From: JBCBRR01 sp039029235 | GTDB lineage: Bacteria; Bacteroidota; Bacteroidia; Cytophagales; Amoebophilaceae | Assembly (NCBI GenBank): GCA_039029235.1 | Contig: JBCCGO010000017.1 | Location: forward strand, 1 to 19,154 | DNA length: 19,154 bases | Reading direction: 5' to 3' | Shown: positions 1-6,306 of the stretch, in pieces | Layout of the letters: every line of letters begins with the position of its first letter | Numbering within the stretch: position 1 is the first letter of the stretch | Position numbers and translations under genes: made by a program | The notes under the pieces: model-generated | Seen by the model: only the letters and a program-made list of their open reading frames with translations | What the model was told of the DNA's origin: nothing | Databases searched by the model: none

Positions 1-697
1 CTGGGCTGTCTTTGAATGCTAGATAGGCGTGGTTGATGGGGGCATCATATTCATCGATGAGTATATACACGGGCTTGCCAAAGTGCTTATAAAGGAGCTC
101 GCTGAGGAAGCGAAGGCTGTCTGCTAAGTCTTCTTGGCTGAAGGTACTCTTGAAATAACGACTTAGTTGCTCCTTCTGATCCTCGTCTAGTAGGTTTGAT
201 TGGGGGTGGATATACTGCTTTAGATATCTATGCTTTTTATAAAGCTTGGCGATTTGCCGCTTGAGGCCAGCTTCTATTCTCTCATATGAGCTCCCTTTGA
301 CATCTTTGAGTCCGAGGCTGATGACGGGGTACTGCCCTTGGTATTCGCTGACTAGATCTGGATGCTGTTGAGCAATCTTGAGCGGGGCCAGTTGCTTGAC
401 CTTGCCTGTCTTAGGCCCTATTACTACTTCTCCGCCAGCAAAGAGCTTATGGTTGAGAGACTCCTCTTGAGGAAGGAGGCCCCCTTGCTCATCTACTTCT
501 ATGGTGAGGAAGCACCTGAGCATGTCCATATTCAGGCTCTTTCCCCAGCGTCTAGGGCGGACAATCAATACCGCCTTGCTACCACTCTCCTCCAAGAATT
601 CTTGGATAAACATGCTTTTATCGACAAATATATTGCTTGAGAGGAGCAAATCGGCGAAGTTGTCTGTACCTACGCATATTTTGGGCTTGGTGCTCAT
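1..697 (-). CDS. AAA-ATPase-like / PD-(D/E)XK family protein, N-terminal part (cut by window edge)
   Basis: The - strand is open from an ATG at 695-697 to the left edge, giving 232 codons without a stop; the C-terminal part lies outside the window. The start (MSTKPKICVGTDNFADLL) matches this family, in which a short lead (FVDKS) precedes the ATPase core. A Walker A-like loop RPRRWGKS lies at about residues 47-54, and the Walker B segment YILIDEYDAPI at about 211-221 contains D215 and E216. This is the arrangement of the AAA-ATPase-like domain (DUF1703-type proteins), which normally carries a PD-(D/E)XK nuclease domain (PDDEXK_9) at its C-terminus. These proteins are multi-copy in several host-associated Bacteroidota; their function is not established, and mobile-element or defence roles are only guesses. 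Whether the complete gene is intact cannot be judged here. Confidence 0.85.
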   Translation of the reverse strand, partial: MSTKPKICVGTDNFADLLLSSNIFVDKSMFIQEFLEESGSKAVLIVRPRRWGKSLNMDMLRCFLTIEVDEQGGLLPQEESLNHKLFAGGEVVIGPKTGKVKQLAPLKIAQQHPDLVSEYQGQYPVISLGLKDVKGSSYERIEAGLKRQIAKLYKKHRYLKQYIHPQSNLLDEDQKEQLSRYFKSTFSQEDLADSLRFLSELLYKHFGKPVYILIDEYDAPINHAYLAFKDSP

Positions 698-841
698 GGT
701 AGTGAGATTATTTTTTCGGTGATTGAAGTTAGGCGAGCCTTGCTATAGTATAGGGCCTGACCTTGGCTAGCTACCTCAGTGTTGTAGCATTTTATGGGCA
801 CTTGCCTAGCATGCTAGCGAGCGTTGGGTGGAATTTATGCC

Positions 842-975
842 TTTATTGGGAAGATACAAAGGGTTAGGAGCCTGCAACTTCCAGCCTAGTCCCGCACAGC
901 AGCCCGAGTACGCATAGGGGAGGTCTGGGGGCCCCTCGCGAGGTGGCCCCCAGGCGCTGGAGGGAGGGGGAGAAG
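842..975 (+). repeat. Dispersed structured repeat, copy A
   Basis: This copy shares about 120 bases with the stretch at 18639-18756, including the exact run AACTTCCAGCCTAGTCCC, then ACAGCAGCCC and GGAGGTCT. Its core folds into a long hairpin: CTGGGGGCC (925-933) pairs with GGCCCCCAG (945-953), and inside it CCTCGCGAGG (934-943) forms a second short stem. A third, inverted copy lies at about 1615-1690. The function is unknown; it could be a terminator-like RNA element or the end of a mobile element. Confidence 0.75.
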
Positions 976-1018
976 GTCTAGAAGACTTTGGTGGGAAGAT
1001 GCAGAAGCGGGGCGGAGC
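971..1018 (+). repeat. Short dispersed motif (GGTCTAG...GGAAGATGCA), copy next to repeat A
   Basis: AAGGTCTAGAAGACTTTGG followed by GGGAAGATGCAGAAGCGGGG resembles two stretches near the right end (18472-18540 and 18777-18845), which share AAGGTCTAGGGG and TGGAAGATGCA. Here it directly follows hairpin repeat A and lies 78 bases beyond the stop codon of the nuclease fragment. On the right it lies a few bases beyond the stop codon of the Rpn gene. Confidence 0.6.
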
Positions 1019-1039
1019 ATCTTCTCGAGAGGTTCCCTT

Positions 1040-1072
1040 GCCAGGAGCCTCTGGTGCTTGGAGCCTCCTGGC
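1040..1072. terminator. Strong hairpin downstream of nuclease fragment
   Basis: GCCAGGAGCCTC (1040-1051) and GAGCCTCCTGGC (1061-1072) pair at 11 of 12 positions around a 9-base loop. It lies about 25 bases beyond the stop codon of the - strand gene ending at 1096, where a transcription terminator would be expected. No T-run follows on either strand, so classic Rho-independent termination is not shown; it may instead protect the 3' end of the mRNA. Confidence 0.45.
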
Positions 1073-1095
1073 GGCTCAGCGACGCTCAGCTCCTA

Positions 1096-1560
1096 CTAGA
1101 GCGTGATTTCTTCATACTGTAAAGCCACTTCCTTCCCACAAAAAGCTAGGCAAACTTGTAACAGCTTCTTGACATGGGCATGGGACTTGGCATGCATGCC
1201 ATAACCCTTCGTCGAGATCTGCCATAAGCCTGCCTCGGCTACGGCCGCTAGGCCTGACACATCCTGTACCACCTTGTACTCGAGCACTAGGGCTTGGTCT
1301 CTTCCATGAGCTGCCCTGGGGATCAGCATCGCATCTGCACGGCCCAGGGCGCTCTCCCGCTCGCTCTCGATCTGATAAGAGGGAGATAAGATACTCAGTA
1401 AGCATAGCATGAACCGGCTGTAGAACACCTCTACTGCCTTATCTCCTGTCTGGTGGAAGCTCACCGAGAGGTGCAAGAGCTCTCGGAGCGTGGTCTCAAA
1501 TTCCAATACCTCACCCACCCGCACTGGGATTGCTGTAAGAGGATTAGCCCCCTGTGCCAT
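1096..1560 (-). CDS. Stand-alone PD-(D/E)XK nuclease domain, fragment of an AAA-ATPase-like family protein
   Basis: This 154-residue product corresponds to only the C-terminal nuclease domain (PDDEXK_9 type) of the AAA-ATPase-like family, whose members usually run to 500 residues or more. The core is visible: helix FYSRFMLCLLS (about 46-56), acidic E69, the GRADAML strand with D76, the E-x-K pair in LEYKV (E94, K96), then QISTKGY (114-120) matching the family's conserved Q-I-x-x-x-x-Y. The catalytic D/E-x-K set therefore looks intact, but the ATPase half is missing. An in-frame TAG lies six codons upstream of the ATG, so the reading frame does not run on into an ATPase. It is most likely a decayed remnant of a longer gene, possibly still translated. 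It sits between inverted copies of the structured repeat (842-975 and 1615-1690). Confidence 0.7.
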   Translation of the reverse strand: MAQGANPLTAIPVRVGEVLEFETTLRELLHLSVSFHQTGDKAVEVFYSRFMLCLLSILSPSYQIESERESALGRADAMLIPRAAHGRDQALVLEYKVVQDVSGLAAVAEAGLWQISTKGYGMHAKSHAHVKKLLQVCLAFCGKEVALQYEEITL

Positions 1561-1867
1561 CTTCTGGGCAAGTTCCTAACTCCTAAATAATGGCTTTGCT
1601 TAGAACTTCTGCCTCTCCCTTCTGAGCCTGGGGGCCAACCTTGTCAGGGGGACCCCAGACCTCCTTCTGCGCACTGCTGTAAGGGGAGATAATATAATCG
1701 TTTGTTGCTATATCGATAGCCTAGTAGGCTAGTAGCCTGGGATCTTATTCAAGACAATATCCCTATTTATCAAAGAATATGCTAGCTTTGCATTATGCAG
1801 GCTATCACAAGATTTAGCGTTTAGGACACCTTTTGGATCCACCCACTATATATCAATATCAAAGCTT
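1561..1867. other. Intergenic stretch upstream of secDF
   Basis: This stretch separates the divergent nuclease fragment and secDF. The left half carries the inverted repeat copy C. The right half is AT-rich and presumably holds the secDF promoter. An octamer TAGCTTTG at 1783-1790 fits the Bacteroidota -7 box TAnnTTTG, but I see no TTTG/TTGG at the right distance upstream, so the promoter assignment is weak. A small inverted repeat (TAGCC-TAGTA-GGCTA) lies near 1719. No gene is seen. Confidence 0.5.
1615..1690 (-). repeat. Dispersed structured repeat, copy C (inverted)
   Basis: Read on the - strand this stretch gives TCCCCTTACAGCAG, GGAGGTCTGGGG, then AAGGTTGGCCCCCAGGC, aligning with copies A (842-975) and B (18639-18756). 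The paired arms CTGGGG and CCCCAG and a short inner stem (CCT/AGG) are kept, so it can form the same hairpin with an altered loop. Identity to A looks like about 65-75 % by eye over about 75 bases. With copy A it forms an inverted pair around the nuclease fragment. Confidence 0.6.
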
Positions 1868-4819
1868 ATGAGAAATCGAAGTCTGGTTATTTTCCTGACC
1901 AGCGTTACATCCTTACTCTGCCTTTACTATCTATCCTTTACCGGGATGGACGTACGTGTGCAGCAGAAAGCTACTAAGTATGCCACCGATGAGGCAGGCC
2001 AGGTTGATTTTGCGAAACGCCAAGCCTACTTAGATTCCGTGTGGAAAGAGCCTGTCTTTGACTGGCTAGGCATACGCTATACGTATGAGGCAGTGAAAGA
2101 AAATGCACTCACCCTAGGGCTAGACTTACAAGGAGGCATGCATGTGACCCTAGAGGTATCCCCGATGGGACTTATCCAGGGCCTGGCAGGTAATAGTAAG
2201 GACGAGACTTTTCTAGCAGCCCTCCAAGAAGCCGAGCAAAAACACCAGGTACAGCCTTCCCTACCTTTTACCAAGGTATTCTACCAAGCTTATCAAAAAA
2301 TACGTCCGGAAGGCAAGTTGAGCGATATCTTTTCTACGGCTGCCAATCGGGCACGCATCACGCGCGAGACCAGTGACCAAGCTATCTTAAAATTATTGGA
2401 CGAAGAGATCAGTAGCGCTGTTGATCGCTCCTTTGAAGTCATCCGAGCACGTATTGATCAGTTTGGAACTTTACAACCCAATATTCAGCGCCTACCAGGA
2501 GATAGAATCCAGATAGAACTACCTGGTGTGAACAATCCAGCCCGCGTCAGGAAGCTACTACAAGGTGTAGGTCAGCTGCAGTTCTGGCAGGTGTACGAAC
2601 TAGTTGAGCTAGAAAATGCCCTCCAGGCTGTGGATAATTTTTTGAGCACAGAACAAAGCACGGCTATACCCATACAAGTACAGCAACCTACTGAGTTTGG
2701 TAAATACGTAGACGGTGATTCAGCACAGCAACCAGAGCAAGGTCATAGATCCACTATACATGAGGCTGCAGCAAGCTCGCCACTGCTAGGACTGCTTAAA
2801 CCTAGCCATGGACTAGCATACGCTATAGAGGATGTACCTGCCATCCAGCAAATCCTAGCCCGCAAAGATGTAAAGACACGCTTCCCTACTGACCTCGTCT
2901 GGCTGTGGGATGCCAAGCCTCTTAAACTCGATGATGGTACAGAAGTACTAACGCTCTATCCGATAAAATCTGCTAGGGGAGGAAAAGCACTCCTAGCCGG
3001 AGATGTGATTACAGACGCTCGTCAAAGTTTTGATAGGCATGGTAAGCCAGCCGTGAGTATACATATGAACAGTCGTGGTGCCTCCGCTTGGAGGAAAATA
3101 ACAGCCAAGAGTATTGGTAAGCAGATCGCTATTACGCTAGATGATAAGGTCTACTCAGCACCTGTCGTTAGTACAGAGATCCCGGATGGTAACTCCGAAA
3201 TCACCGGCAGCTTTACTATTGAAGAGGCGAAAGACCTAGCCAGTATTCTCAAGGCCGGCTCTTTACCTGCTCCTGTCAAAATCGTAGAAGAAGCGCTCAT
3301 TGGCCCCACCCTCAGCCAGGCAGCACAAGCAAAAGGCATCACCGCTATGCTACTAGGGCTAGTATTGGTAGCCCTGTTCATGCTACTCTACTATGCCCAA
3401 GGCGGTGCCATTGCTAACGTAGCTTTGCTTTTCAACATCCTCTTTGTACTAGGCACACTAGCCCAGCTCAATACTGCCCTCACCCTACCAGGTATTGCAG
3501 GCATTGTCCTGACCATAGGTATGTCCATAGATGCCAATGTGCTCATTTTTGAGCGTATCCGAGAGGAACTCAACAAGGGTATGCAAATGCCAGCAGCCAT
3601 CCATCAAGGCTATCAGAAAGCCTACAGCTCCATTATTGATGCCAATGTAACTACTTTCCTGACAGGCGCTATTCTCTATGGATTAGGCCAGGGACCTGTC
3701 CGGGGCTTTGCTACTACCTTAATGGTCGGCATTGTTACTTCCCTATTTACAGCCGTATTGCTCACCCGCCTCATCATCAGCTGGCTAGTGAATAACCGAC
3801 GAACCGCTAAGCTCAGCTTTGATTTTGCCCACACCCAAAGTTTACTAAGCAACGTCAACCTTAACTTCTTAGGGAATCGCTATCTTTTCTACACCATCTC
3901 TGGCGTGTTCATCAGCCTTGGCTCATTCCTTATGGTGCAGCAAGGAGGGCTCAACCTAGGCGTTGATTTTACCGGAGGCAGGTCCTATGTAGTAGCTTTT
4001 AGCCATCCTGTAGAAGCCACCGCACTGAAGACCAACTTGGCTCATAAGCTGGACGACCAAGGGGTAGAGGTCAAAACCTACGGAGCCAATAACGTACTAA
4101 AAATCACAACCAACTATCTCATCCAGGAAGAGGCTGTGGAGGCTGATGAGCGGGTAAGGAATACCTTGATAGAAGGACTCACAAGCTTCACAGGCCTTAC
4201 CTACACCGATAGCCCTACTACAAGCCAGCAAGCAACCTTTGCCATAGTCAGTGCTACAAAAGTAGGCGGTAGTATTGCTGGAGATGTTCAGTCGGCTGCT
4301 AAAAAATCGATCCTATTCTCCCTGATCATGATCTTTGGCTACATCGTAGCCCGCTTTCGGCGGTGGCAGCTAGGCCTGGCTGCTGTTGCAGCCTTATTGC
4401 ATGATAGCCTAGCAGTATTGGCTGCCTTCGCTATCGCCAGGGCCTTGGGATATGCCTACGAGATAGACCAAGTATTTATAGCAGCCATACTGACCATTAT
4501 TGGGTATTCTATTAATGATACGGTCGTCGTATTTGACCGTATCAGAGAAAACAGACGCACCAGAGCCAGTAGCAACTTCCCAGCTATAGCTAACACCGCG
4601 ATCAACGAGACCCTCAGTAGAACGCTCATTACTTCCTTCACTACGCTGATGGCCGTGCTAGTGCTCTTTGTATGGGGCGGCGAGGTACTGAGAGGCTTTT
4701 CCTTCGCCTTATTAGCAGGAATCATCTTTGGCACTTACTCTTCTATTTGTATTGCTGCCCCCCTATTTATAGACCTTGCCAGGCTACATAGACCAAGAAG
4801 CTATAGGCGGTCTAAGTAA
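1868..4819 (+). CDS. secDF: Fused protein translocase subunit SecDF
   Basis: SecD and SecF are membrane partners of SecYEG that use the proton gradient to help pull exported proteins through to the periplasm. Here both are in one 983-residue chain, as in many Bacteroidota. The SecD half begins with one membrane segment (about 7-23) and a long periplasmic P1 region containing LGLDLQGGMHV (83-93). Its membrane block carries SIDANVLIFERIREE, with the proton-relay aspartate D555. The SecF half shows LGVDFTGG (697-704) and YSINDTVVVFDRIREN, with D884. About twelve membrane segments are expected. Length and N-terminal region agree with full-length Bacteroidota homologues and no frameshift is seen. 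The gene ends 7 bases from the stop of the convergent rnhA, leaving no room for separate terminators. Confidence 0.97.
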   Translation: MRNRSLVIFLTSVTSLLCLYYLSFTGMDVRVQQKATKYATDEAGQVDFAKRQAYLDSVWKEPVFDWLGIRYTYEAVKENALTLGLDLQGGMHVTLEVSPMGLIQGLAGNSKDETFLAALQEAEQKHQVQPSLPFTKVFYQAYQKIRPEGKLSDIFSTAANRARITRETSDQAILKLLDEEISSAVDRSFEVIRARIDQFGTLQPNIQRLPGDRIQIELPGVNNPARVRKLLQGVGQLQFWQVYELVELENALQAVDNFLSTEQSTAIPIQVQQPTEFGKYVDGDSAQQPEQGHRSTIHEAAASSPLLGLLKPSHGLAYAIEDVPAIQQILARKDVKTRFPTDLVWLWDAKPLKLDDGTEVLTLYPIKSARGGKALLAGDVITDARQSFDRHGKPAVSIHMNSRGASAWRKITAKSIGKQIAITLDDKVYSAPVVSTEIPDGNSEITGSFTIEEAKDLASILKAGSLPAPVKIVEEALIGPTLSQAAQAKGITAMLLGLVLVALFMLLYYAQGGAIANVALLFNILFVLGTLAQLNTALTLPGIAGIVLTIGMSIDANVLIFERIREELNKGMQMPAAIHQGYQKAYSSIIDANVTTFLTGAILYGLGQGPVRGFATTLMVGIVTSLFTAVLLTRLIISWLVNNRRTAKLSFDFAHTQSLLSNVNLNFLGNRYLFYTISGVFISLGSFLMVQQGGLNLGVDFTGGRSYVVAFSHPVEATALKTNLAHKLDDQGVEVKTYGANNVLKITTNYLIQEEAVEADERVRNTLIEGLTSFTGLTYTDSPTTSQQATFAIVSATKVGGSIAGDVQSAAKKSILFSLIMIFGYIVARFRRWQLGLAAVAALLHDSLAVLAAFAIARALGYAYEIDQVFIAAILTIIGYSINDTVVVFDRIRENRRTRASSNFPAIANTAINETLSRTLITSFTTLMAVLVLFVWGGEVLRGFSFALLAGIIFGTYSSICIAAPLFIDLARLHRPRSYRRSK

Positions 4820-4826
4820 GTGCCAG

Positions 4827-5333
4827 CTAGGTACAGCAGTTGCAGTATTGATTTTCATACCCCTGATCAATAGCCAGCAGGCCTTTTTGTATACACTGTA
4901 CAGCTAGCCGATCGCACCGTTCATTGTTTGGGTCACCTGCATGCCCTCGGACCCAAGAAAACGTGACCTGATGCCGCTGGTAGAGCGCCCAAAACTTTTT
5001 CCAAAGATCTGCGTTTTTTCTACCCTTAAACCCATTCTTTATCCAAGTTTGTAACCAACCCTTTGCAACAGCATCTATCACATACCTAGCGTCTGAGTAG
5101 ATCAGTACAGTCTGGCCCTGCTCCTTTAAAGCTTCTAGGGCAGCAATCACAGCTAGCAATTCCATCCGATTGTTGGTAGTTTTTCTAAATCCTTGGACAA
5201 ACTCTTTGCGGTAGCCTTTGTATTGTAAGATCACTGCATAGGCCCCAGGACCTGGATTACCTTTTGAGGCGCCATCTGTATGAACTCTGATCAAGCTATA
5301 AGAAGTAGTATTTTCTATACAACACAGCAGCAT
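4827..5333 (-). CDS. rnhA: Ribonuclease HI
   Basis: RNase HI cuts the RNA strand of RNA-DNA hybrids (R-loops, leftover primers) using two metal ions. The expected catalytic residues are present: D20 in HTDGASKGNPGPG, E58 in NRMELLAVIAAL, D81 in YSDARYVIDA, H131 in VRGHAGDPNNERCD and D141. The tryptophan- and lysine-rich segment at about 92-118 is the basic handle used for hybrid binding. The ATG at 5333 gives 168 residues but overlaps the end of marC by 38 bases. A TTG at 5292-5294 would begin the protein at IRVHTDGA, give about 155 residues as is usual for the family, and start one base after the marC stop, so it is a serious alternative start. Co-transcription with marC is likely. Confidence 0.95.
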   Translation of the reverse strand: MLLCCIENTTSYSLIRVHTDGASKGNPGPGAYAVILQYKGYRKEFVQGFRKTTNNRMELLAVIAALEALKEQGQTVLIYSDARYVIDAVAKGWLQTWIKNGFKGRKNADLWKKFWALYQRHQVTFSWVRGHAGDPNNERCDRLAVQCIQKGLLAIDQGYENQYCNCCT

Positions 5334-5913
5334 GTATTGTGAACAATTTAATAGCGATAGCCAGTAGAATAATGCCCATCATTCTATGAATGATGCTTAT
5401 ACCTAACCTACCCAGCTTTTTTTCGATCCATTCAGAGTACTTCAAGACAAGATATATGAGTAGTAAATTGGCCAGCGTGCCACAAAGAACATTGATAGCC
5501 TTACAGGTTGCTTTCAGGGTAATCAGGGTTGCTAACGTACCTGTACCTACTATCATGGGGAAGGCTAATGGCACCACCGAAGACGACTCAGCATCCGCTT
5601 CAATCTTGGCTATACTGATATTGAGGCTCATCTCTAGCCCTACTAAAAACAAAATAACACTGCCAGCCAGGGTAAAGAAGTTAACATCAACAGAGAATAG
5701 GTCTAGCAAAGCTTGTCCAGTAAACAGAAAAGTAACCATGATGATACCTGCTACCGTGGCTGTCTTCCTTGCATCAATGTATCCTATCTTTTTTCTCATA
5801 CTGATGATGATAGCTGTACTGCCTGGTACATCAACCACAGCAAAGAGTATCAGAAAAGCAGAGAAAAACTTTCTAAAATCAAAATCAGTGAAAAAATCAC
5901 AGAGGGATGCCAT
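5296..5913 (-). CDS. MarC family integral membrane protein
   Basis: The product is a 205-residue hydrophobic protein of the MarC (UPF0056) family, whose transported substrate, if any, is not known; the name derives from the E. coli mar locus but a drug-resistance role has not held up. Family features are the first membrane segment LFAVVDVPGS (about 23-32) and the loop AFPMIVGTGTLATL (117-130) in the second half. Six membrane segments are apparent at about 15-37, 49-71, 79-97, 112-133, 138-157 and 173-197. The length is normal for the family. It lies directly upstream of rnhA on the same strand, overlapping it or abutting it depending on the rnhA start. The 390 bases upstream contain no other - strand gene. 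Confidence 0.88.
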   Translation of the reverse strand: MASLCDFFTDFDFRKFFSAFLILFAVVDVPGSTAIIISMRKKIGYIDARKTATVAGIIMVTFLFTGQALLDLFSVDVNFFTLAGSVILFLVGLEMSLNISIAKIEADAESSSVVPLAFPMIVGTGTLATLITLKATCKAINVLCGTLANLLLIYLVLKYSEWIEKKLGRLGISIIHRMMGIILLAIAIKLFTIHAAVLYRKYYFL

Positions 5914-6306
5914 GGACTATCGTATTAATCTAGCTAGCTTCTTAAAAATGTACCTCGATCAAATAACCTCAGTAACTACCTATTGGGCACGATCGCGTAA
6001 ACTTAGAGAAAGGATATTGTATAAAAAACCTGCTTATCATAAATTTGCAAAGAGGTTAGCTGCACAACCTAGGAAACGCACCATACTGATATGGTAGTGC
6101 CGTCCACAACTGTGCAAGGTATATTAGCGACAAAGCTAGCAATTCTCCTAAAATTATTACATCGTAAGGGCAAACGGGCCAGAGCAGACCATCGTTGCGT
6201 GAGTGGGGAGCATCTTTTTGGGTGCTAACCCACACACTGTCACTTTAGGAATCTCCACGCCACGTGCAAAATTAAACGCATTACATAGCAAAGCACCAAA
6301 GCTGTT
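5914..6306. other. Intergenic stretch between divergent marC and the orphan membrane protein gene
   Basis: No gene is recognised here. The reverse complement of 6131-6138 is TAGCTTTG, which fits a TAnnTTTG promoter box directed toward marC, though no matching -33 element is seen. A good hairpin lies at 6203-6233. A + strand frame from about 5912 to 6097 is open for 61 codons and basic in composition, but it is an extension of a frame antisense to marC and resembles nothing I know. Confidence 0.45.
6203..6233. promoter_or_regulatory. Stem-loop upstream of the orphan membrane protein gene
   Basis: GTGGG (6203-6207) pairs with CCCAC (6229-6233), and AGCATC (6209-6214) pairs with GGTGCT (6221-6226, one T-G pair), around a TTTTTG loop with a small internal bulge. 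It lies about 75 bases before the ATG at 6307. It could be a leader structure or a terminator for short antisense transcripts; nothing in the sequence decides between these. Confidence 0.35.

Larger units (their letters stand above)
698..1095. other. Intergenic stretch with repeat copy A and hairpins
   Basis: This stretch of about 400 bases lies between the AAA-ATPase-like gene and the nuclease-domain fragment, and I see no credible gene in it. It contains the perfect palindrome CTAGCATGCTAG (806-817), repeat copy A (842-975), a short dispersed motif (971-1018) and a strong hairpin (1040-1072). No TAnnTTTG box was found on the - strand ahead of the gene starting at 697. Confidence 0.6.

Noticed and set aside
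1..1560. Possibility that the left-edge ATPase and the nuclease fragment are one split gene
   Set aside because: On the - strand the C-terminal fragment lies upstream of the N-terminal one, the wrong order for a single broken gene; they are two separate family members.
5390..6097. 235-codon open frame on the + strand
   Set aside because: It is antisense to marC for most of its length; marC has clear family motifs and membrane segments. The 61-codon remainder (5912-6097) resembles no family I know.
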